Shown here: in pieces, positions 30,416-35,978 of the stretch
Position numbering within the stretch: the stretch's first letter is position 1
How the letters are laid out: every line of letters begins with the position of its first letter
IMG/VR virus record: IMGVR_UViG_3300037110_000082
Coordinates: 1-35,978 of that record
Source: a virus
Direction: 5' to 3' (one strand)
Length of the DNA stretch: 35,978 nucleotides
Notes under the pieces: generated by a model
Told to the model about the DNA's origin: nothing
Databases searched by the model: none
Seen by the model: the letters and a program-made list of their open reading frames with translations, nothing else
Made by a program: the position numbers and the translations under genes

Positions 30416-30528
30416 CCAAGCGCCCGAATCGAGCTTCCCGCCGCGCGGCCAACGGGCACGACAACAGTGACACCCCTCCGCGCGGCGGTGAGAACCGTAG
30501 GAACTACTGACGCTCATAAGGAGCCTCC

Positions 30529-31206
30529 ATGCTGCTGATCAACTTCCGCGACGCTGTCGATGCCAGCGTGCTCAACCCTGATGCGACCGACGCGGTTTTC
30601 TACTGCGATGGTCCGTGCGAGAACCGTGACGCCGTGGCGGCGCGGTGCCCCCACGCCCGCCTGTTTGCGATCACGACGCTCGGCGCGACCGGCCATGGGA
30701 TCTTCGCGTGCGACTCCGAGACGGGCGACCTGACCGTCGCGCAGACGGAGAACTGGGTCGCCGTACAGCACGCGCTCGGCGTCCACCCGATCGTCCCGTA
30801 CGCCAACCAGGACCGCTGGCTGAACCTCGGGCTGCTCGCGGCGCTCGCGAAGTACGGCGACTCGATCGAGCGCTGGGACGCCGACTACGACGGGATCGCC
30901 GCCGTGCCGAGCTGGGCGTCAGCCAAGCAGTACGCGACCGGCGACGTCGACCTCGACGTCGCGCGCGCTGATTTCTTCACCGGCGCCGAGCCCGTGCCGC
31001 CCGCCGTGCACCAGTGGAGCGCCGAGCTGCAAGTCTCGGTCCCGGAGGGCTCGAGCGGCACGCTTCGCTTCCACGGCGCGCTCGTTCTCAAAGATGGCGA
31101 GTGGACCGCCGGCGGGCTGCCGGGCGTGGTGAAGTGGTCAGGGCCCGGCGGCGGGCAGTGGCGGATCCGCGGGCTCGAGCTCGACTCCCCGCCGCTTGGG
31201 CGCTGA
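30529..31206 (+). CDS. Putative endolysin, GH25-like TIM-barrel glycoside hydrolase
   Basis: A 225-residue protein with AAGGAG before the ATG. The strand and motif order VFYCDG, ARLFAITTLG, ACDSETGD (62-64 D-x-E), TENWVAVQHALGVHPIVPY, WDADYDG and SAKQYATGDVDLDVARADF matches a GH25-like family common in actinobacterial phages. There the D-x-E pair is placed where the muramidase acids lie. A C-terminal beta part (about 155-225) could bind the wall. It would cut the peptidoglycan backbone at lysis. The holin-like gene downstream supports the role. Confidence 0.7.
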   Translation: MLLINFRDAVDASVLNPDATDAVFYCDGPCENRDAVAARCPHARLFAITTLGATGHGIFACDSETGDLTVAQTENWVAVQHALGVHPIVPYANQDRWLNLGLLAALAKYGDSIERWDADYDGIAAVPSWASAKQYATGDVDLDVARADFFTGAEPVPPAVHQWSAELQVSVPEGSSGTLRFHGALVLKDGEWTAGGLPGVVKWSGPGGGQWRIRGLELDSPPLGR

Positions 31207-31240
31207 CGATTCGTTTAGCCACCCGCCTGTCCCCCCCCAC

Positions 31241-31564
31241 ATGCCCGACCCTTCGCCAAGCAGCGCCGGCACCCCGCGTGAGGCCTACGAGGCCGCGATG
31301 CGCCAGGCGCGCGAGACCTACGACTCGGCCGCCGAGGGCTCGCGCGAGCGCGTCGCCGTCCACGCGATCGACAAGACGCTGATCGAGGTCGGCGCGGGCG
31401 AGACCCCCGGCGGCGAGAGCGCCGTGGAGCTGCGCGTCGGTGGCCGCCCCTACGTGCTGGCGAGCGAGCAGGCGACGCAGCTCGTGCTGCTGCTCAGCGT
31501 GCACGCCTACCACGCAGCCGGCCGCGACGCCCCCGGTGCCCTTCCCCGCCGCAACCCAACATAA
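31241..31564 (+). CDS. Hypothetical protein in lysis region
   Basis: A 107-residue protein from ATG 31241; a TTG at 31196 is also possible, and neither has a clear ribosome site. The N-terminus is helical (REAYEAAMRQARETYDSAA), then strands (VELRVGGRPYVL) and a hydrophobic helix (ATQLVLLLSVHAYHAAG). No family was recognised. Confidence 0.6.
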   Translation: MPDPSPSSAGTPREAYEAAMRQARETYDSAAEGSRERVAVHAIDKTLIEVGAGETPGGESAVELRVGGRPYVLASEQATQLVLLLSVHAYHAAGRDAPGALPRRNPT

Positions 31565-31580
31565 AGAGAGAAGCTCCTCA

Positions 31581-31670
31581 ATGCCTACCGTATCCCGCGA
31601 GACCGTCGTCCGGATCCACACGATCATCGGCACCCCATTCGCCGCGGGCTTCAAGGGAGAACACAGATGA
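31581..31670 (+). CDS. 29-residue microprotein before holin-like gene
   Basis: ATG 31581, with AAGAGAGAAG upstream, encodes MPTVSRETVVRIHTIIGTPF plus nine residues. Its TGA overlaps the ATG of the holin-like gene, so translation is probably coupled. It may be a leader that sets holin expression. It is too short to classify. Confidence 0.5.
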   Translation: MPTVSRETVVRIHTIIGTPFAAGFKGEHR

Positions 31671-32365
31671 CCACATGGTCAATTGAGCGGGTCGTGGCGA
31701 CCGCCACCCCGCTGTTCAGCGCCGCCTCAGCCGTCGGGCTGGGCTGGCTGGGGACGCACTTCCCCGGCCTGCCTCACCCGGACCCGACCGACGTCGTCGC
31801 GCTCGAGGTCGCCGGCGCGACCAGTGCCGCGGCGGCCGCGCTCAAATGGCTGCACGGCCGCGCGCACTACACCGAGCTCGCCGACGACGCCGCCAAGGTC
31901 CGCGCCGAGCTGGCCAAGCTGCAAGCCGTGGTTGCGCGCAACCCCACCGCGGGCCCGGCGCTCGCCGACGTCGAAGCGCTGCTCAAAGCCCACGAGGGGC
32001 AGGTCGAGGCCTCGATCGACGAGCACGTCCCCAAGGCCGTCGCGCAAGCGCTCGCATCCCTGTTCGCCGGGCTCGGGCAAAGTAGCAGCGCCGCTACCCG
32101 CAGAGTACCCGTCGAGCAGTGGCCGCAGCAATCGACCGGCAGCGTGGTCATCACCGACCAGCGGGCAACGAGCACCGTGCCCGGCTCGGCGCCCGTGGTG
32201 ATCACCGACGCGCCGATCCCGCACGGCGCCGTCCAAGCCACGCCCCCGCCGCCTACCGCTACCGCCACTGCCCCGCCCCCGCTGCCGCCCGCGAGCGCTG
32301 CGCCGGCCGCACCCGACGCGCCTGCTGTGAGCGCCTCGGAGCCGATGGCCAAGCCCGCCGCCTAG
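31667..32365 (+). CDS. Putative holin with Pro/Ala-rich tail
   Basis: A 232-residue protein. Two hydrophobic helices lie at about 12-32 (ATPLFSAASAVGLGWLGTHF) and 42-63 (VVALEVAGATSAAAAALKWL), followed by a charged helix. The 'W-L-x-x-HFPGL' turn and 'ALKWLHG' end are common in actinophage two-TM holins or membrane proteins next to endolysins. The C-terminal 80 residues are a disordered Pro/Ala/Thr stretch. It would permeabilise the membrane to release the endolysin. ATGA coupling to the 29-residue ORF. Confidence 0.6.
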   Translation: MTTWSIERVVATATPLFSAASAVGLGWLGTHFPGLPHPDPTDVVALEVAGATSAAAAALKWLHGRAHYTELADDAAKVRAELAKLQAVVARNPTAGPALADVEALLKAHEGQVEASIDEHVPKAVAQALASLFAGLGQSSSAATRRVPVEQWPQQSTGSVVITDQRATSTVPGSAPVVITDAPIPHGAVQATPPPPTATATAPPPLPPASAAPAAPDAPAVSASEPMAKPAA

Positions 32366-32368
32366 CCG

Positions 32369-32545
32369 ATGGTGAGCCTCGACCGCGGGCTCGAGGAGGC
32401 CCTGGCGCTGCTCAATGACCTCGAGCACGACGAGGACGACGAGCGAGGCAAGCGCCGCGCCGAGCTCGCGATCATGGCCGTGGAGCGCGCCCGCGAGCTG
32501 CTCGGCGATCATGCAGGCGAGGTCCTGCACCATGAGGACTGGTAG
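32369..32545 (+). CDS. Small acidic helical protein
   Basis: A 58-residue ORF starting 3 nt after the holin-like stop. It is helical and heptad-like with an acidic centre (ALALLNDLEHDEDDERGKRR) and ends VLHHEDW. Good codon use and tight spacing support it as real. No family is recognised. Confidence 0.6.
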   Translation: MVSLDRGLEEALALLNDLEHDEDDERGKRRAELAIMAVERARELLGDHAGEVLHHEDW

Positions 32546-32549
32546 GCGC

Positions 32550-32605
32550 AGGGTTCGGGTTAAGGGCCCGCTTGCGCGGACCTTGACGAGGCACCGTCCC
32601 GGGCG
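32550..32605 (+). repeat. Forward hairpin arm after 32545
   Basis: GGTTCGGGTTAAGGGCCCGC, then TTGC and GCGGACC, then TTGACGAGGCACCGTCCCGG. The stem differs from other copies but still pairs. The TTGACG here is not followed by a -10 at suitable distance. Confidence 0.75.
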
Positions 32606-32661
32606 CGGTTAGGCGAGCGGTTCCGCCCGGTCGTTGCCGCGAAGGGCGGTAGGCTCAGTCG

Positions 32662-32886
32662 ATGACCCAGAGCCTTCGCGACGAGATCGAGGCGCTCCGC
32701 CGGCAGCTCGCCGAGCGTGACGAGACGATCCGCGTGCTGAGCGTCGCGCTCGCGCGCGAGCAAGCGGACCATCCGGGGCTGCGCGTCGTCGTCCAGGACG
32801 GTGTGCTGCGTCCAGCGTGGCCGGGGAACACCTGGGGCTCGCGCGATGACCCGATCGTCATCCCGCAGCCGTTCACCACGATCTAG
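32662..32886 (+). CDS. Small coiled-coil protein
   Basis: A 74-residue protein from ATG 32662. The first 35 residues form a coiled coil (LRDEIEALRRQLAERDETIR). The remainder is a short beta/Pro-rich end (PAWPGNTWGSRDDPIVIPQP). Last rightward gene of the late region. Function unknown. The upstream GGGCGGTAGGCTCAG offers a weak ribosome site. Confidence 0.6.
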   Translation: MTQSLRDEIEALRRQLAERDETIRVLSVALAREQADHPGLRVVVQDGVLRPAWPGNTWGSRDDPIVIPQPFTTI

Positions 32887-32930
32887 GCGGCAGCGACCGC
32901 CCGCAACCGCTCGCTCGCAGCTCCGTGATG

Positions 32931-32970
32931 GTGCCGTGTCACGGCGCCGCCAGGCGCCCATAACCAGCAG
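32931..32970 (+). repeat. Reverse hairpin arm, last copy
   Basis: GGTGCCGTGTCAC tail, stem GGCGCC-GCCA-GGCGCC, then CATAACCAGCAG. No rightward gene starts nearby. It lies between the convergent late genes and the leftward operon. The rest of 32887-33106 has no gene; an imperfect hairpin near 33058-33095 could end the leftward operon. Confidence 0.7.
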
Positions 32971-33106
32971 TGAGCCGTTCAGCAGTACCCGCTTCGCCCT
33001 GTGGCCGACATGCCCGGGTGTAAGAATGAGCAGGCAGCACCTCTTCTCCCTTGGCGACCCCGCCCTCCGACCTTACAAAGGCCGGGGGGCGTTCGTCGTT
33101 AAGGGG

Positions 33107-33391
33107 TCAGTCGGCCGAGGGCTCGCCGCCCTGCCCGAACAGGTGCCGCGCGATCGCGCCGACCTCGGCGTCGAGGCGGTCAAAGCGCAACTCCTGGCGG
33201 TCAAAGCGCGCCATCAGCCGCTCGATCAACGTCTCCAAGCGCTCGAACTGGGCGCGGCTCTCGGCGCGGTAGGCGTCGATGCGCGCCGCCGTCTCACCGC
33301 GGTAGGCGGCCGTCTCGGCTCTGAACGCGGCGGTCTCGGCGCGGTAGGCGTCGTCGATCTCGGCGCGGATGATCTCATCGTGGTCAGGCAT
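33107..33391 (-). CDS. Coiled-coil repeat protein A (paralogue of next gene)
   Basis: A 94-residue protein beginning MPDHDEIIRAEID. It is built of AYRAET-type repeats (AYRAETAAFRAETAAYRGET), then an amphipathic helix (FERLETLIERLMARFDRQEL). Its first 40 bases match the gene at 33397-33645 almost exactly, so the two arose by tandem duplication. A long coiled coil or fibrous helix is expected. Function is unknown. Confidence 0.65.
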   Translation of the reverse strand: MPDHDEIIRAEIDDAYRAETAAFRAETAAYRGETAARIDAYRAESRAQFERLETLIERLMARFDRQELRFDRLDAEVGAIARHLFGQGGEPSAD

Positions 33392-33396
33392 GGTTA

Positions 33397-33645
33397 CTAC
33401 TCGTCCCCGTTCTCGCCGCCACGCTCGCTGAGCCGCATCAGCTCCGCGATGATCGTGGCGATGTCGCGGTCTTGGCGTTCCATGTGGGCGTCGATCCGCT
33501 CAAACTGCGCTTTGGACTCCGCCCGGAACGCCGTCGTCTCGGCGCGGTAGGCGTCAAGGCGGGCGGCTGACTCCTCGCGGAACGCGCGCGACTCGGCGCG
33601 GTAGGCGTCGATCTCGGCGCGGATGATCTCATCGTGGTCAGGCAT
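33397..33645 (-). CDS. Coiled-coil repeat protein B (paralogue of 33107-33391)
   Basis: An 82-residue protein from ATG 33645, preceded on its strand by GGAGAG. MPDHDEIIRAEIDAYRAES, then AARLDAYRAETTAFRAES and a charged end. It ends 5 nt before the start of paralogue A. Upstream codons in the same frame belong to the preceding gene region and lack a suitable start. Confidence 0.7.
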   Translation of the reverse strand: MPDHDEIIRAEIDAYRAESRAFREESAARLDAYRAETTAFRAESKAQFERIDAHMERQDRDIATIIAELMRLSERGGENGDE

Positions 33646-33673
33646 GGCTTCTCGCTCTCCGGTTGATGGGTGC

Positions 33674-33889
33674 TCATTGGGGCTCGCGATAGACGGTGCG
33701 CAGATCGCGGCGCTGTCCGTCGCGCAGGCGGTCACGCTTGCGATCGCGGTAGACGAAATAGGCGGTGGGCGCGATGGCGACTTGCATCATCAGCGCGAGC
33801 CCGGCGAAGAAGGCGACCCAGCCGAGCGTGGACATGCGATCCGGGCTGGCCTTGCAAGCCGCCGCGGGGATCAGCAGCAGGGCGCTCAT
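33674..33889 (-). CDS. Small membrane protein
   Basis: A 71-residue protein starting ATGA-overlapped with the gene before it. It has a hydrophobic N-terminus (MSALLLIPAAACKA; a lipobox is possible but weak) and a clear TM helix (LGWVAFFAGLALMMQVAIA), then a basic tail (YRDRKRDRLRDGQRRDLR). It probably sits in the inner membrane with the tail inside. Function is unknown. Confidence 0.65.
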   Translation of the reverse strand: MSALLLIPAAACKASPDRMSTLGWVAFFAGLALMMQVAIAPTAYFVYRDRKRDRLRDGQRRDLRTVYREPQ

Positions 33890-34002
33890 CGCTCGCCGGC
33901 ACCGATCCGAGGCGGCGTCGGCAGCTTCGCGGCGATCATCGTGTAAGCCATCACTCGCGCCAGCTGCTCGCGCATCTTCTCATGGTGTTGCATGGCGGTC
34001 AT
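33886..34002 (-). CDS. 38-residue small ORF in leftward operon
   Basis: ATG 34002, with GGGAGA at a proper distance on its strand, encodes MTAMQHHEKMREQLARVMAY plus a short basic end. Its TGA overlaps the next ATG. Tight coupling supports translation. Function is unknown. Confidence 0.55.
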   Translation of the reverse strand: MTAMQHHEKMREQLARVMAYTMIAAKLPTPPRIGAGER

Positions 34003-34034
34003 GGTCGTGGGTCTCCCGTGTAGGTGGTGGGGGG

Positions 34035-34403
34035 CTAGCGGGCGAGTTCGAGGATCTGTTCGCGCGTGAGCGGCGGGGCGCCGAGCAGCCCGAGGATTCC
34101 CCAGCTTGCGGTCTGCTGGTTGCGCGCCTTCTGGACGCGGTTCTTGTGGGTGCCGCAGAGCCGCACGCCCGAGACGTTCCAGGTGCCGACGCGCTTGCAG
34201 CACTCGCAGGCGGGGCGGGCTGCCAGCTCGATCTTGCGGGCCGCGCGCATCGCCTCGTTGAACTCGTCCACGCAGCGGTAGCAGAGCGCTTCGCCGTCGC
34301 GCTGGACCGTGACGTGATGCTCGGGGCAGTCGGCGTGGCAGCGGTCGCAGCGGGTTGAAGTGGTGGCGGTCATGGCGGGCTCCTGGGTGGCTGGCTTGCT
34401 CAT
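34035..34403 (-). CDS. Zinc-finger protein, first gene of leftward operon
   Basis: A 122-residue protein with two Cys clusters: C19, C22, C41 and C44 (CDRCHADC and CYRC) and C66, C68, C69, C83 and H86 (CECC, LCGTH). Two treble-clef or ribbon-type zinc sites are likely. A short helix (QILELAR) ends it. It is transcribed from a strong promoter overlapping the operator at 34411-34450, possibly as a leaderless message, since only 7 nt separate the -10 box from the ATG. DNA or protein binding is expected; the role is unknown. Confidence 0.7.
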   Translation of the reverse strand: MSKPATQEPAMTATTSTRCDRCHADCPEHHVTVQRDGEALCYRCVDEFNEAMRAARKIELAARPACECCKRVGTWNVSGVRLCGTHKNRVQKARNQQTASWGILGLLGAPPLTREQILELAR

Positions 34404-34410
34404 AGGAACT

Positions 34411-34450
34411 AATCTAGCAGCTAGATCCTAGCTTGTCAAGCTGCTAGAGT
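34411..34450 (-). promoter_or_regulatory. Divergent promoter/operator between leftward operon and HTH gene
   Basis: On the minus strand TTGACA (34439-34434), a 17-nt spacer and TAGATT (34416-34411) form a near-consensus promoter. A perfect 9-bp inverted repeat, CTAGCAGCT (34414-34422) and AGCTGCTAG (34439-34447), with 16 nt between, overlaps it. On the plus strand TAGAGT (34445-34450) lies 7 nt before the ATG at 34458, fitting a leaderless start. Confidence 0.75.
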
Positions 34451-34457
34451 ACGAAAC

Positions 34458-34700
34458 ATGGCGACGCAGACGACGGACATTCAGGGAGACCCGAAGTGGC
34501 AGGACGCCGCTTGGGGAGAGTCGCTGACGGCGCTCGCGCGCCAGATCGCGCGGCTCGACGAGAAGCGTGCAGGGCTGGCCTTGGAGCGCGACCGGCTGAT
34601 ACGCGACGCGCTCGGCGCCGGCGTGCCACCCCGGACGCTCAAGCTGTGGACCGGGCTCGCGCTGCAGCGTATCCACCAGATCAAGAACCACACCCGCTAG
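34458..34700 (+). CDS. HTH DNA-binding protein, probable regulator
   Basis: An 80-residue protein. Residues about 43-77 (ERDRLIRDALGAGVPPRTLK, then LWTGLALQRIHQIKNH) fit a helix-turn-helix of the kind 'LIREALAAGVxxRxIAxxTGLSRQRVxQI'. The helix before it is coiled-coil-like and could dimerise. It faces the leftward operon across an inverted repeat, as a self-regulating repressor would. Direct evidence for which site it binds is lacking. Confidence 0.75.
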   Translation: MATQTTDIQGDPKWQDAAWGESLTALARQIARLDEKRAGLALERDRLIRDALGAGVPPRTLKLWTGLALQRIHQIKNHTR

Positions 34701-34704
34701 CCGC

Positions 34705-34733
34705 TTGACAGTATGCGGTCTATGCGCTAGACT
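34705..34733 (+). promoter_or_regulatory. Rightward early promoter
   Basis: TTGACA (34705-34710), exact 17-nt spacer and TAGACT (34728-34733). This is the best sigma70-type promoter on the plus strand. It starts just after the HTH gene and reads into the early operon with the ERF gene. Confidence 0.8.
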
Positions 34734-34752
34734 GACGTAGAGAACACAAAGC

Positions 34753-34806
34753 GGTGCGGGCGACGACGCCAATCGCCCCCGCACCATGACCCAAAGGAGC
34801 AATCCC
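34753..34806 (+). other. 5' leader hairpin and SD-occluding hairpin
   Basis: GGTGCGGG (34753-34760) pairs with CCCGCACC (34778-34785), and adjacent CGA with TCG, giving a strong leader stem without a T-run. Downstream, AGGAG before CAATCC pairs with CTCCT just before the ATG at 34811, which could hide the ribosome site. Confidence 0.55.
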
Positions 34807-34810
34807 TCCT

Positions 34811-35011
34811 ATGAGTGCGCAGCAAGATACCTCAACCGCCAGGTCCCGCGACGGGCTCACCCGGCTCGCGTGGGACCTGATCGCAGACGACATCCTCAAG
34901 CATCAAGAGGACTACCAGGCCCTGCTGGCAGAGCTGCGCGCCGAGCTCGCCGCGGCTGACTTCATGCCGGCCGGCTACACCCCTGACGCCGGGGATCGGC
35001 GGGACTTCTGA
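34811..35011 (+). CDS. Small early protein, unknown function
   Basis: A 66-residue protein, first gene of the early operon. A helix with an acidic face (LAWDLIADDILKHQEDYQAL, LAELRAELAAADF) and a short polar end (PDAGDRRDF). It ends in a TGATG junction with the next gene. No family was recognised. Confidence 0.7.
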   Translation: MSAQQDTSTARSRDGLTRLAWDLIADDILKHQEDYQALLAELRAELAAADFMPAGYTPDAGDRRDF

Positions 35012-35265
35012 TGCCCGCCACGACCACCGTCACGTTCCCCGCAGGCGTGCGGCACATCCAGGCGAGCGGCTTCGCGCAGGATTGGCCCGCATACGACGCG
35101 CTCACCGCCGAGGACGGCTGGGAGGAGCGCTCCTGGTGGTGCACCGAGGCCGATGGCAAGGGGTGCGAGCCGACCGACGACGGCGCAACGCTGCACACCC
35201 ACAAGGAAACCACGATCGGCGGCTGCCGCGTCGTCGTCAGCCCGCCGTTCGAGGCGCGGACATGA
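35011..35265 (+). CDS. Small early protein, unknown function
   Basis: An 84-residue protein with three cysteines and Trp/His-rich segments (EERSWWCTEADGKGCEPTDD, then LHTHKETTIGGCRVVV). It looks like a small beta domain, perhaps with a metal site (C, C, H, H, C). It lies between coupled starts and overlaps the ERF gene by ATGA. Function is unknown. Confidence 0.65.
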   Translation: MPATTTVTFPAGVRHIQASGFAQDWPAYDALTAEDGWEERSWWCTEADGKGCEPTDDGATLHTHKETTIGGCRVVVSPPFEART

Positions 35266-35978
35266 GCGCCACCTCATCACCCACGGCCAAGCTCAACGGC
35301 CATGCGCCGCTCGCCGCCGTCGAGAAGCCCAGGGGCCTCTACGCCAAGCTGGCGGAGGTCACGGCGGACGTCGGCTATGTCGCCAAGAACGGCGAGAACA
35401 CGTTCCAGGGCTACAAGTACGCGACCGCGGAGGCGGTGCTCGCCGCGATCCGCGGGCCGCTCAGTGCCCGCGGCGTCGCGCTGATGCCGTCGCTCACGGC
35501 GCTGTCGGAGCGCGAGTACCAGACGTCGAAGGGCAAGGCCAGCGTCATCACCACCGCGCACGTCAGCTTCACGTTCATCGACGGCGAGACCGGCGAGCGC
35601 CACGAGTGCATGTGGGCGGGCGAGGGCGACGATCCCGCCGACAAAGGGCTCGGGAAGGCGTACACGAACGCGATCAAGACATTCGCGCGCCTGCAGTTCC
35701 TGATCCCCCAAGGCGACGACCCCGAGGCCGACGCGAGCACCGACCAGCGCAGCGCGGACCGGGCCGCGGCGAGTGCGCCCAAGATCGCGCCAGCCCCGGC
35801 GAGCTCGCAGCCGACCGCGAAGCCGCCGGCACCGTCGGAGCGCCCCGCGTCGGACGCCCAGAAGCGGATGCTGAACAACCGCGCGGCGAGCGCGGGGCTG
35901 CGCACGAGCGAGTTCGCGAACATGATCCTGCGCGCGGGCGGCGGGGAGGAACGGACCTGGGAGTCAGAGGCGGCGGCG
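35262..35978 (+). CDS. erf: ERF-family single-strand annealing protein (partial, 3' end outside window)
   Basis: The visible 239 residues match the ERF superfamily of phage recombinases that anneal complementary single strands: AKLAEVTADVGYVAKNGE, GYKYATAEAVLAAI, LSARGVALMPSL, AHVSFTFIDGETGERHE and DKGLGKAYTNAIKTFARL. An Ala/Pro/Ser-rich linker leads to a second helical domain (DAQKRMLNNRAASAGLRTSE), seen in several ERF and Rad52-like phage proteins. It acts in phage DNA recombination or replication. The stop is beyond the window edge. ATGA overlap with the previous gene. Confidence 0.92.
   Translation, partial: MSATSSPTAKLNGHAPLAAVEKPRGLYAKLAEVTADVGYVAKNGENTFQGYKYATAEAVLAAIRGPLSARGVALMPSLTALSEREYQTSKGKASVITTAHVSFTFIDGETGERHECMWAGEGDDPADKGLGKAYTNAIKTFARLQFLIPQGDDPEADASTDQRSADRAAASAPKIAPAPASSQPTAKPPAPSERPASDAQKRMLNNRAASAGLRTSEFANMILRAGGGEERTWESEAAA

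Noticed and set aside
178-32970. CRISPR array
   Set aside because: The repeats are single copies at gene boundaries in both orientations, not tandem with equal spacers.
1-35978. tRNA or rRNA genes
   Set aside because: No cloverleaf or conserved rRNA segment was seen. The arms have single stems without tRNA features.

Overview
The window is almost certainly part of a tailed double-stranded DNA phage or prophage with siphovirus architecture. It infects a very GC-rich bacterium, most likely an actinomycete. The evidence is an ordered run of terminase, portal, protease, scaffold, capsid, connector, tail tube, tail chaperone, tape measure, distal tail and lysis genes, strong GC-ending codon bias, GTG and TTG starts with GGAGG-type ribosome sites, and actinophage-like protein families. 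Signal peptides beginning MRRLA would fit Thermoleophilia (Solirubrobacterales-like) hosts, but that is only a guess. No integrase, tRNA, rRNA or CRISPR array was seen.

Layout: 232-2442 packaging (small terminase; large terminase split into separate ATPase and nuclease ORFs). 2570-10141 head (portal-MuF fusion, XkdF-like prohead protease, scaffold with a probable nested product, major capsid). 10248-17607 head completion, connector and appendage proteins, including an Ala/Ser/Thr repeat protein and a Lys/Ala-rich histone-like protein. 20039-28212 tail (tube, frameshifted assembly chaperone, gp10-like protein, tape measure, distal tail, tail-associated protein). 28213-32886 fibre-like protein and lysis region (2-TM membrane protein, GH25-like endolysin, holin-like protein, small ORFs). 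33107-34403 a leftward operon of small coiled-coil, membrane and zinc-finger proteins, facing an HTH gene (34458-34700) across an operator/promoter region. 34705 onward the start of a rightward early operon ending in an ERF-family recombinase cut by the window edge.

The rightward late region is interrupted by leftward islands that look like morons: a DUF3307 membrane protein, a DNA methyltransferase with a zinc-finger N-terminus, a winged-helix protein with two small ORFs, a lipoprotein and a secreted protein. The last two share a nearly identical upstream control region of about 80 bp.

The most unusual feature is a dispersed family of intergenic hairpin arms. Each has a GC stem-loop flanked by TTTGG(G/T)TTA or its complement. 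Forward arms lie at or just after stop codons; reverse arms lie about 15-40 nt upstream of start codons. Two complete 116-bp copies are identical, and stems change in a compensatory way between copies. I know of no named system that this matches.
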